64,000 nt of DNA from Lysobacter sp. yr284. GTDB taxonomy: Bacteria; Pseudomonadota; Gammaproteobacteria; Xanthomonadales; Xanthomonadaceae. The notes under the pieces were generated by a model. The model was not told where the DNA came from, ran no database searches, and worked only from the letters and a program-made list of their open reading frames with translations. Positions within the stretch are counted from its first letter, which is position 1; every line of letters starts with the position of its first letter. The stretch is taken from positions 62,001 to 126,000 of the forward strand of contig NZ_FNPT01000004.1 in the NCBI RefSeq assembly GCF_900107375.1. The letters run 5' to 3'. Both the position numbers and the translations under genes were made by a program. Shown one piece after another: positions 7,409 to 18,400 of the stretch.

Positions 7409-8590
7409 ATGAGCCACCAACCGCCGCAAGACGGCTCGCGCAAGCCCGGCCTGGGCACCCTGGCAATCCACGCCGGCCAGTCCCCGGACCCCAGCACCGG
7501 CGCGGTCATGCCGCCGATCTACGCGACCTCGACCTACGCCCAGAGCAGCCCCGGCCAGCACCAGGGCTTCGAGTACTCGCGCAGCCACAACCCGACCCGC
7601 TTCGCCTACGAGCGCTGCATCGCCGGCCTGGAAGGCGGCCGCCGCGGCTACGCCTTCGCCTCCGGCCTGGCGGCGACCTCGACCATCCTCGAAACGCTCG
7701 ACGCCGGCAGCCATGTGATCGCCATGGACGACGTCTACGGCGGCACCTACCGCCTGTTCGAGCGGGTGCGCCGGCGCAGCGCCGGGCTCGACTTCAGCTG
7801 GGTCGACCTCAGCGACGAAGCCAAGTTCGAGGCCGCGATCCGTCCCGAGACCAAGCTGGTGTGGATCGAGACCCCGACCAACCCGCTGCTCAAGCTGGTC
7901 GACATCGCCCGCATCGCCGCGATCGCGCGCAAGCGCGGGCTGATCGTAGTGGTCGACAACACCTTCTGCTCGCCGATCCTGCAGCGCCCGCTGGAACTGG
8001 GCGCGCACATCGTCATGCACTCGGCGACCAAGTACCTCAACGGCCACTCCGACATCGTCGGCGGCATCGCCGTGGTCGGCGACGCGCCGGAGCTGGAAGA
8101 GCAGCTGACCTTCCTGCAGAACGCGGTCGGCGGCATCCAGGGCCCGTTCGACAGCTTCCTCGCCCTGCGCGGGCTGAAGACCCTGCACCTGCGCATGAAG
8201 GCGCACTGCGAGAACGCGCAGGCGCTGGCCGAATGGCTGGAAACCCATCCCAACGTCGAGAAGGTCCTGTACCCGGGCCTGAAGTCGCACCCGCAGCACG
8301 AACTGGCCAAGCGCCAGATGCACGGCTTCGGCGGCATGATCAGCGTCTACGTCAAGGGCGGCATGGACGGCGCGCGGCGGATGATGGAGCGCTGCCACCT
8401 GTTCACCATCGCCGAGTCGCTCGGCGGCGTGGAGAGCCTGGTCAACCACCCGGCGGTGATGACCCACGCCTCGATCCCGCCCGACCGCCGCGCCGCGCTC
8501 GGCATCCACGACAACCTCGTGCGCCTGAGCGTGGGCGTGGAGGATTTGGCGGACCTGCGCGACGAGCTCGAGCGGGCCCTGGCGGGTTGA
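7409..8590 (+). CDS. Cystathionine gamma-lyase / gamma-synthase (Cys/Met metabolism PLP enzyme)
   Basis: From ATG 7409 the product is 393 residues, the standard size for the family; upstream in-frame starts add only non-conserved sequence. It shows PPIYATSTY, the FEYSRSHNPTR substrate segment, and the PLP lysine in MHSATKYLNGHSD (K208), with the C-terminal ESLGGVESLVNHPA motif. The family includes cystathionine gamma-synthase and gamma-lyase, which cannot be told apart safely by eye. The neighbouring cystathionine beta-synthase favours gamma-lyase, splitting cystathionine to cysteine, 2-oxobutyrate and ammonia. The polysaccharide operon starts 56 bases after the stop codon, so read-through transcription is possible. 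Confidence 0.9.
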   Translation: MSHQPPQDGSRKPGLGTLAIHAGQSPDPSTGAVMPPIYATSTYAQSSPGQHQGFEYSRSHNPTRFAYERCIAGLEGGRRGYAFASGLAATSTILETLDAGSHVIAMDDVYGGTYRLFERVRRRSAGLDFSWVDLSDEAKFEAAIRPETKLVWIETPTNPLLKLVDIARIAAIARKRGLIVVVDNTFCSPILQRPLELGAHIVMHSATKYLNGHSDIVGGIAVVGDAPELEEQLTFLQNAVGGIQGPFDSFLALRGLKTLHLRMKAHCENAQALAEWLETHPNVEKVLYPGLKSHPQHELAKRQMHGFGGMISVYVKGGMDGARRMMERCHLFTIAESLGGVESLVNHPAVMTHASIPPDRRAALGIHDNLVRLSVGVEDLADLRDELERALAG

Positions 8591-8646
8591 GGCCGGTGGC
8601 CGCTTCCGCCGACGCCACGCCGGGCCGATCCTCGGACCAGACCGCG

Positions 8647-10029
8647 ATGTCCAGCGCCGATTCGGGAATGCTGCTGCTCGGGCTGTCGGCCTGGGTGCGC
8701 CGGCAGTCCTGGCTGCGCGCCCTGTACCGGCGCTTCCCGCAGCGCCTGCGCGACAAGGTGTCGTTCATGCTGGCCGCGCGCGCCAGCCGGCGCGCCCGCT
8801 TCGCGCACACGCCGGCGTGGTCGCGCCCGCTGCCGGAGCAGGCGGCGATCGCCGCGCCGGCCGCCGCGCGCGGCGACACCCCGGGCGTCAACATCTTCGC
8901 CTACCTGCGCGGCCAGTTCGGCCTGGCCGAGAGCGCGCGCATGTACGGCCGCGCGCTGATCGAGGCCGGGTATCCGGTCGCCCTGCACGACATCGCCATC
9001 GAGCTGCCGCACGGCCTGGCCGACCGCAGCCTCGACGCCCACATCGGCGAAGACGCGACCCACGCGATCAGCATCATCTTCGTCAACCCCGATTACCTGG
9101 ACGAGGCGCTGCGCCACATCGGCGAGGCCAAGCTCAAGGGGCGCTACCTGATCGCCTGCTGGTTCTGGGAGCTGGAGGAGATTCCGCCCGACTGGCTGCC
9201 GGCGCTGGGCCAGGTGGACGAGATCCTGGTCGCCACCGAGTTCGTCGAGCGCGCGTTCCGGCGCGTGACCGACAAGCCGATCCTGCGCGTGCCGCTGCCG
9301 TTGTGCCCGGTGCCCGACAGCGGCCTGAGCCGCGAGGACTTCGGCCTGGCGCCGGAGCGTTTCGTGTTCCTGGTGACCTTCGACTTCAATTCCTGGATCC
9401 ACCGCAAGAACCCGTTCGCGGTGGTCGAGGCGTTCCAGCGCGCGTTCCCGCCCGAGCGCGAGGACGTGCAGCTGCTGCTCAAGTCCAGCAACGGCTATCG
9501 CCACCCCGACAATTTCCTCAGCCTGCTGGCGCTGGGCGCGCGCGATCCGCGCATCGTGGTGCGCGACGAGGTGATCGACCGCGCCCACGTGCACGCGTTG
9601 CAGCGCTGCGCCGACGTCTACGTGTCGCTGCACCGGGCCGAGGGTTTCGGCCTGGGCCTGGCCGAGAGCATGGCGCTGGGCAAGCCGGTGATCGGCACCG
9701 GCTGGTCCGGCAACCTGGAATTCATGGACGAGAACGACAGCTGCCTGGTCGGCTACAGCCTGGTGCCGGTCGGTGAGGGCGAGTACCCGCACCCGCCCGG
9801 CGCGATGTGGGCGCAGGCCGACGTCGAGCAGGCCGCCGCGCACATGCGCCGGCTCGCCGACGACCGCGCCTTCGCCGCCGAGCTGGGCGCGCGCGCGCGC
9901 GAGTCGGTGCGGCGCACGCTGGCGCCACAGGCGGCCGCCGACGCCATCGCCGCGCGTCTGCGCGAAATTTCCGCGACCCTGGCGCGCGACGCCGCGCCGT
10001 CGCGTCCTGCAATCGAGGGGAGTCCCTGA
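8647..10029 (+). CDS. Family 4-type glycosyltransferase (first gene of the polysaccharide operon)
   Basis: The protein is 460 residues from ATG 8647; a GTG at 8597 is an alternative. The N-terminal 80 residues are basic and variable, then comes NIFAYLRGQFGLAESARM with the glycine-rich loop of GT-B enzymes. The C-terminal nucleotide-sugar domain has HRAEGFGLGLAESMALGKP (about 328-346), where EGFGLGLAE is the EX7E motif of retaining GT4 enzymes. No membrane segment is evident, so it likely works at the cytoplasmic face on a lipid-linked acceptor. It is followed after two bases by the exporter permease gene, placing it in the same operon. The sugar transferred is unknown. Confidence 0.85.
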   Translation: MSSADSGMLLLGLSAWVRRQSWLRALYRRFPQRLRDKVSFMLAARASRRARFAHTPAWSRPLPEQAAIAAPAAARGDTPGVNIFAYLRGQFGLAESARMYGRALIEAGYPVALHDIAIELPHGLADRSLDAHIGEDATHAISIIFVNPDYLDEALRHIGEAKLKGRYLIACWFWELEEIPPDWLPALGQVDEILVATEFVERAFRRVTDKPILRVPLPLCPVPDSGLSREDFGLAPERFVFLVTFDFNSWIHRKNPFAVVEAFQRAFPPEREDVQLLLKSSNGYRHPDNFLSLLALGARDPRIVVRDEVIDRAHVHALQRCADVYVSLHRAEGFGLGLAESMALGKPVIGTGWSGNLEFMDENDSCLVGYSLVPVGEGEYPHPPGAMWAQADVEQAAAHMRRLADDRAFAAELGARARESVRRTLAPQAAADAIAARLREISATLARDAAPSRPAIEGSP

Positions 10030-10031
10030 TC

Positions 10032-10823
10032 ATGGTGGGTATGTTCGGCGCCGCCTGGCGCTACCGCGGATTCATCGCCTCGTCGGTGGTGAACGAGTTC
10101 AAGGCGCGTTTCTCGCGCAGCACCTTCGGCGCGTTGTGGATCATCCTGCAGCCGCTGGCGCAGGTGATCATCTTCGCCACGATCCTGTCCAACGTGCTGG
10201 CCGCGCGCCTGGAAGGCGTCGACAGCAAGTACGCCTACGCCATCTACCTGATGTCGGGCATCCTGTGCTGGTCGCTGTTCGCCGAGATCATGCAGCGCCT
10301 GCAGAACGTGTTCATCGACAACACCACCCTGCTCAAGAAGATGCAGTTCCCGCGCATCGCCCTGCCGGTGATCTCGGTCGGCTCCTCGCTGGTCAACAAC
10401 ATCGCGCTGCTGTGCGTGGTGATGGTGATTCTGCCGATCCTGGGCATGTATCCGAACTCGCACTACCTGTGGCTGCCGGTGCTGATCGCGCTGACCGTGG
10501 CCCTGGCCACCGGCGTGGGCCTGATCGTCGGCGTGCTCAACGTGTTCGTGCGCGACGTCGGCCACGTGATGGCGGTGCTGCTGCAGTTCTGGTTCTGGGT
10601 CACCCCGATCATCTACCCGATCAAGATCGTGCCGTCCGGGTTCAAGGCCTCGCTGGCGTTCAACCCGGTCGCGCCGCTGGCGATGGCCTACCACGACGTG
10701 ATCGTCTACGAGCGCGCGCCGCAGCAGAGCCTGGTGATGGTGGCGGTCACCGCGGCGGTGCTGCTGGCGATCGCGATGTTCCTGTTCCGCCGCGCCTCGG
10801 CGGAAATGGTGGACGTGCTGTGA
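10032..10823 (+). CDS. wzm: ABC-2 type polysaccharide exporter permease (Wzm-like)
   Basis: A 263-residue integral membrane protein with about six hydrophobic segments. The N-terminus has the cytoplasmic EFKARFSRSTFGALWIILQP motif typical of ABC-2 O-antigen and teichoic acid permeases, and later FWVTPIIYPIKIVPSG and NPVAPLAMAYHDVI. Family members pair with an ATPase to move a completed lipid-linked glycan across the inner membrane. The adjacent ATPase gene overlaps its stop codon by four bases. The start is ATG 10032, with ATG 10041 possible. Confidence 0.93.
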   Translation: MVGMFGAAWRYRGFIASSVVNEFKARFSRSTFGALWIILQPLAQVIIFATILSNVLAARLEGVDSKYAYAIYLMSGILCWSLFAEIMQRLQNVFIDNTTLLKKMQFPRIALPVISVGSSLVNNIALLCVVMVILPILGMYPNSHYLWLPVLIALTVALATGVGLIVGVLNVFVRDVGHVMAVLLQFWFWVTPIIYPIKIVPSGFKASLAFNPVAPLAMAYHDVIVYERAPQQSLVMVAVTAAVLLAIAMFLFRRASAEMVDVL

Positions 10824-12076
10824 GCGGCCCGGTGATGGTGGTGGAGAAGGTCGGCAAGTCGTACGTCGAGTACGCCAGCGAGCTGCAGCGCTTCGCGCGC
10901 TGGTTCGGCATCCCGGTCAAGCCGCGGCACGAGCACTGGGTGATCCGCGACGTGTCCTTCAGCGTCCACCAGGGCGAGTCGATCGGCATCATCGGCCAGA
11001 ACGGCGCCGGCAAGAGCACCCTGCTCAAGATGATCACCGGCACCACCAAGCCCAGCGCGGGCCGGGTGTCGGTGAACGGCCGGGTATCGGCGCTGCTGGA
11101 GCTGGGGCTGGGCTTCAACGGCGAGCTGACCGGCCGCCAGAACGTGGTCCACGCCGCCGGCCTGATGGGCCTGCCGCAGGACCAGATCGAGGCGTTGATG
11201 CCGCAGATCGAGGACTTCGCCGAGGTCGGCGAGTACTTCGACCAGGCCGTGCGCACCTATTCCAGCGGCATGCAGATGCGCGTCGCGTTCGCGGTGGCGA
11301 CCGCGGTGCGGCCGGACGTGCTGATCGTCGACGAGGCGCTGTCGGTCGGCGACACCTACTTCGTGCACAAGTGCTTCAAGCGCATCCACGAGTTCCGCGA
11401 CGCCGGCACCACCTTGCTGATCGTCTCGCACGACGCGGTGGCGATCCAGGCGCTGTGCGACCGCGCGATCCTGCTCGACGGCGGCAAGGCCGTGCTCGAC
11501 AGCGATCCCTACGAAGTCTTCGATTACTACAACGCGTTGATCGCCCAGCGCGAGAACAGCTCGGTCAAGACCGAACTGTCGAAGGACGGCAAGGTCGCGA
11601 CCGAGTCGGGCACCGGCGAGGCGGAGATCGTCGACCTGCAGTTGCTGGACGAGAGCGGCGCGCCGGTCGAGTTCGTCGGCGTCGGCCATCCGGTGACGCT
11701 GCGCGCGCGGGTGCGCGTGCACCAGCCGCTGGAGCGGCTGGTGTTCGGCTACATGATCCGCGACCGGCTGGGGCAGGCGCTGTACGGCACCAACACCCAC
11801 CACACCGGGCAGGCCAACGAGCAATTGCAGGCCGGCGGCGAGGTCGAGTTCCGGGTGCGTTTCCCGGCCAACCTCGGCGTGGGCACCTATTCGTTCTCGG
11901 TCGCGCTGACCGGCGCGGAAACCCATTTGCAGAAGAACTACCAATGGCGCGACCTCGCGCTGGTGTTCACCGTGGCCAACCTGGACAAGCCGATGTTCGT
12001 AGGCACCGCCTGGATTCCGCCGGTCATCGAAGTGGCCACGACCGCGACCCAGGCGCGGCCGGAGGCGGTGCGATGA
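10820..12076 (+). CDS. wzt: ABC exporter ATPase with extended C-terminal domain (Wzt-like)
   Basis: GTG 10820 overlaps the permease stop codon. The 418-residue protein has the nucleotide-binding domain at 1-260 with Walker A GQNGAGKST (59-67), the signature YSSGMQMR (about 148) and Walker B VLIVDEALSVGD (about 167). From about residue 265 there is an extra beta-rich domain of about 150 residues (VDLQLLDESGAPVEFVGVGH, then RDRLGQALYGTNTHHTG), matching the C-terminal carbohydrate-binding domain of Wzt proteins from O8/O9a-type systems. In those systems that domain recognises the methylated or otherwise capped non-reducing end of the glycan. Its presence here implies that export depends on a chain-end modification, for which a methyltransferase gene follows at once. 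Confidence 0.93.
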   Translation: MSGPVMVVEKVGKSYVEYASELQRFARWFGIPVKPRHEHWVIRDVSFSVHQGESIGIIGQNGAGKSTLLKMITGTTKPSAGRVSVNGRVSALLELGLGFNGELTGRQNVVHAAGLMGLPQDQIEALMPQIEDFAEVGEYFDQAVRTYSSGMQMRVAFAVATAVRPDVLIVDEALSVGDTYFVHKCFKRIHEFRDAGTTLLIVSHDAVAIQALCDRAILLDGGKAVLDSDPYEVFDYYNALIAQRENSSVKTELSKDGKVATESGTGEAEIVDLQLLDESGAPVEFVGVGHPVTLRARVRVHQPLERLVFGYMIRDRLGQALYGTNTHHTGQANEQLQAGGEVEFRVRFPANLGVGTYSFSVALTGAETHLQKNYQWRDLALVFTVANLDKPMFVGTAWIPPVIEVATTATQARPEAVR

Positions 12077-13469
12077 ACCAGGCCCTGGACCCGCTGGACG
12101 TCGATGCGGTCATGCAGGCCGTCTCCGCGCGCCTGCGCGAGGCGATCCCGGTCGAGGGCGACGGCATCGCCGGCGCCGACGGCGCGGTCGAACGCATGCG
12201 CACCCAGCTCGATCGCGCGTTCGCCCGCAGCGGCGCGCAGGGCGAGGAACTGCAGCACTGGCGCTCGGTCACCCACTCGATTCCGGTCAAGCGCGAGTAC
12301 GTGCTGTCGGAACTGCTCGGCCCGGCCGACGCCAGCTTCGTCGATATGGCCTACCGCGTGGTGCTGCGGCGCGAGCCCGATCCGGACGGCTTCAACTACT
12401 TCCTGCACGAGCTGCGCTCGGGCCACACCACCAAGGTCGAGGTGCTGGGCGCGCTGCGCTGGTCGGAAGAGGGGATGGCCAAGCAGGTCCACATCGACGG
12501 GCTGATGCTGCCGTACAAGCTGCAGCAGTGGAAACGCAAGCCGATGTTCGGCCGCGCGCTGTCGTGGCTGCACGGATTGGCGCGGCTGGGCAGCCTGTTC
12601 GACCGCCAGTACACGATCGAGGCGACCCAGGCGCGCGAGGCGCACGAGCTGGGCCGCCACGTCAACCTGCTGACCGACGAATTGAAGCAGGTGCGCGGCC
12701 AGCAGGCCGGGCTGCTGCGCAACGTCGCGCGGATGATGCCGATGTTCGAGCGCATGCACGCCGCCGAGCTCGAGCGCGAACGCTTCCAGCCGACGATGGA
12801 CAAGCTCTACGCCGACTTCGAGGACGAATTCCGCGGCTCGCGCGAGCTGGTGCGGGCGCGGATCGAGCCGTACCTGGAGTGGGTCCGCGAGGCCGGCGCC
12901 GGCAGCGCCGAGGCGCCGGTGGTCGACATCGGCTGCGGCCGCGGCGAATGGCTGGAACTGCTGGCCGAGCACGGCCTGCAGGCCAGCGGCATCGACCTCA
13001 ACCGCGATTTCGTCGACAGCTGCGCCGGCACCGGCCTGAAGGTGATCGCCGGCGACGCGGTGGACGTGCTGCGCGAGCTGCCGGAAGGTTCGGTCGGCGC
13101 CATCACCTCGATGCACCTGGTCGAGCACCTGCCGTTCGAGCGGGTGGTGGGCCTGATCGACGCGGCGCTGCGCGCGCTGCGCCCCGGCGGCCTGTTGCTG
13201 CTGGAAACGCCGAACCCGGAAAACATCATGGTCGGCTCGCACTACTTCTACATGGACCCCACCCACCTCAACCCGCTGCCGCCGGCGATGCTGCGCTGGG
13301 TGGTGGAGAACCGCGGCTTCGCCGATTCGCGCATCGAACGCCTGAGCGCGCACCGCCCGCTCAACGCGCCGCCGCTGCTGCCGCCGGAAGTGCCCGGTTC
13401 CAAGTCGCTCAACGACATGTTGTGGAGCATGCACATCGCCCCGGACTACGCCATCGTGGCGAGGCGTCC

Positions 13470-13473
<4 letters not shown>
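12073..13473 (+). CDS. DUF4214-coiled coil-methyltransferase, possible chain terminator
   Basis: The 466-residue protein overlaps wzt by four bases. Residues about 73-125 form a DUF4214-like unit (YRVVLRREPDPDGFNYFLHE). Residues 190-275 are long charged helices with coiled-coil character. Residues 280-400 are a class I SAM methyltransferase with motif I VVDIGCGRGEW (283-293), MHLVEHLPFE and GGLLLLETPNPENIM. Position next to a Wzt with a C-terminal binding domain suggests it methylates the growing chain end and stops elongation, as WbdD does in O8/O9a. That is inference: it has no visible kinase domain, and the helical region precedes rather than follows the catalytic domain. It could instead methylate an internal sugar. 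Confidence 0.8.
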
Positions 13474-15376
<1,903 letters not shown>

Positions 15377-15447
15377 GCGCCACCGCCGGCTCGGGGGAGG
15401 CGGGCCGGCGGCGATCCAAAGATTTAAAGGAATGACCGGAACTGGAA

Positions 15448-18400
15448 ATGGCAGAGAAGCGACGTAAGCTACTGGCGATAAATTTCTTCCCGGCCTTCGT
15501 GCCGCCGCGGAGCGGGGGAGAGCAGCGTTACTACATGCTGTATCGCTATCTCAGCGAAGCCTTCGACGTGACCCTGCTGTCGGCGACCTTCGCCGACGCC
15601 AAGACCGAGACGATCGAGCACTCGCCGAGCTTCCGCGAGATCCGCGTGCCCAAGCCGCGCGAGGCCGACCAGATCCACTGGAAGCTCGACAACGAGCGCA
15701 TCGGCCCGGAATGCTCGGGCCTGGCGCTGGCGCTGGCCGGCGAGTTCGATACCGAGCTGGGCCGGCGCATGGGCGAGCTGGTGCGCGCGGCCGACCTGGT
15801 CGTGCACGAGTCGCCGTTCACCCTGCCGTACGACCGCGGCGCCGGCAGCGACGGCAAGCTGCGCATCTACAACGCCTACAACGTCGAGTACCGGCTCGCC
15901 GAGCAGATGTTCGAAGGCGAGATCGGCCGCCGCGGCGCCGCGTTCGTGCGCGAGCTGGAAGCGCGCCTGCTGGGCTGCTGCTCGGCGTTGCTGGCGATCA
16001 GCGAAGAGGAACGCAGCGAGTTCCACGATGCGTTCGGCTTCCCGGCCGAGCGCATCTTCCTGGCGCCCAACGGCTACGAGCCGGTCGCCGCGCCCGAGCC
16101 GGCGCCGGCGCGCGAGCGCTCGGCGCTGTTCCTGGGCAGCGCGCATCCGCCGAACGTGGAAGCGCTGGCGTTCATCGCCGAGCAACTGGCGCCGGCGCTG
16201 AAGGACGTGACCTTCTATGCGCTGGGCTCGGTCTGCAAGGCCTACGACAAGCCGGTGCCGGCCAACGTCAAGCTGCTGGGCTTCGTCGATGCGGCCGAGA
16301 AGGACGCGCTGTTGTGGCGCTGCGGCGCGGCGATCAACCCGCTGCGCAGCGGCGCCGGCACCAACCTGAAGATGCTCGACTACATGGGCCACGCCGCGCC
16401 GGTGCTGTCCACGCCGATCGGCGCGCGCGGGCTGGAGATCGAGGCCGGCGCGCAGGCCGCGATCAGCGAACTCGACGGCTTCGCCGGCGCGCTGCGGCGC
16501 CTGCTCGACGACGCCGGCGCGAGCCGCGCGCTGGGCGAGCGCGGCGCCGAATTCGCGCGCGCGCGCTACACCTGGCAAGCCATCGCCGCGCGCAGCGCGC
16601 AGGCGATCGCGGACACCCTGGCGGCGCCGGCGGTGGCCAGCGCGCGCAAGCGCATCCTGGCGGTGTGCGACTACGAGACCCACCGCGCCGCCGGCGGCGG
16701 CCAGGTGCGGATCAACGAATTGCTGGGCGAGCTGGGGCGCGAGTTCGACGTCACCCTGCTGTGCCTGAACAACGGCGAGAGCGAAGAGCGCTGCACGATC
16801 GCCCCGGGCGTGATCCAGCGCTCGATACCCAAGACCGCCGCGCATCGCCGCGAGGACGTCAAGTCGCTCAAGGGCTACAGCGTGTCGGTGGCCGACCTGG
16901 TCGCGGCCAGGCACTGCCTGGACAACGAAGCGCTGATCGCGGCGTTCCGCGAGGAGCTCGCGCGCGCCGACCTGGTCGACTTCGAGCACTGCTTCCTGGC
17001 GCCGCTGCTCTCGCTGGTGCCGCAGGCGATGCCGGTGGTGCATTCCTCGCACAACGTCGAGGCCGAACTCAAGCGCGAACTGCTGGCCTCGCGCGAGGAC
17101 GGCGACAAGTGGATCGAACTGGCCGAACAGCTGGAACGCCAGGTCGCCGCGCGCGCCGACCTGGTGTTCTGCGTGTCCGACGCCGACGGCGTGCGCCTGC
17201 GCGAGCGCTACGGCGCGCGCCGGGTGCTGACCGTTGAGAACGGCGTGCGCCTGCCGCAGGTGCACCGCAACGGCCTGGCGCGCGAGGAGCGGCCCGAGCA
17301 GCCGCCGCTGGCGGTGTTCGTCGGCAGCGCGCATCCGCCCAACGTGCGCGCCGCGCAGTTCATCGTCGATGAGCTGGCCGCGCGCAACCCGCGGGTGAAC
17401 TTCGCCTTGGTCGGCTCGGTGTGCGAGGCGATCGACGTGGCCGAGGTGCCGGCCAACGTGGCCCTGCTCGGGTTCCTGAGCCTGGCCGACAAGCAGGCGC
17501 TGTTCGCGCTGGCCGACCTGGCGGTGAATCCGTTGTTCGAAGGCGGCGGCTCCAGCCTCAAGGTGCCCGACTTCCTCGCCGCGGGCCTGCCGCTGCTGAC
17601 CTCGCCGATCGGCGTGCGCGGATTCGGCGGCCTGCGCGCGGGCACCCACTACATCGAGGCCGGTCCCGAGGCGATGGCCGAGTGGATCCCCAAGCTGTGC
17701 GGCGACCGCAGCCTGAGCGCGCGCATTTCCGCCGAGGCCATGGATTACGTCGCCACCCATCTGGACTGGCGCGTGCTCGGCGGGCGCATGCGCCGCGAGC
17801 TGCGCCAGTTGATCGGCCGCGACGGCCCGTGCCGGATGCTGGTGCTGACCTACCGCTTCGGCGAACCGGCGCGCGGCGGCGCCGAGGTCTATCTGCTCAA
17901 CCTGCTGCGCGCGCTGGAAAAGCGCGAAGGGCTGGAGATCGACGTGGTCGCTCCGGCGGTCGGGCCGATCCACGATCGCCTGCATTTCTCCGCCGACTAC
18001 GAACCGCCGACGGCGGCCGACGCGGTGCCGCGGATGAAGGGACAGGTGCGCCTGTTCCGGCCCGATCCGCCGCCGCCGGACCGCTTCGCCCAGGCGGCGA
18101 TCCTGAATTCGGCGTGGATGCAGGAGTCGCTGCGCATCGGCGCCGACCTCGCGGTGGACATCGGCCCGGGCCTGCTCGGCGGCTGGAACTATCCCGAACG
18201 CAGCGACGGCCGGGTGGTGCGCTGGACCGGGCGGGTCGCCCAGGCCCTGCTGCCCGAAGGCAGCGAAGGCGTGCGCATCGCCGGCGTCGCGCTGCAGCCG
18301 GTGCGGGTGTCGGTGCGCGTCGACGACGTCGAACTGGACGCCAAGAACGTCTCCGGCCGGTTCTCGTTCCGGCATTCCTTCGCCGGCCCGGGCACCTTGC

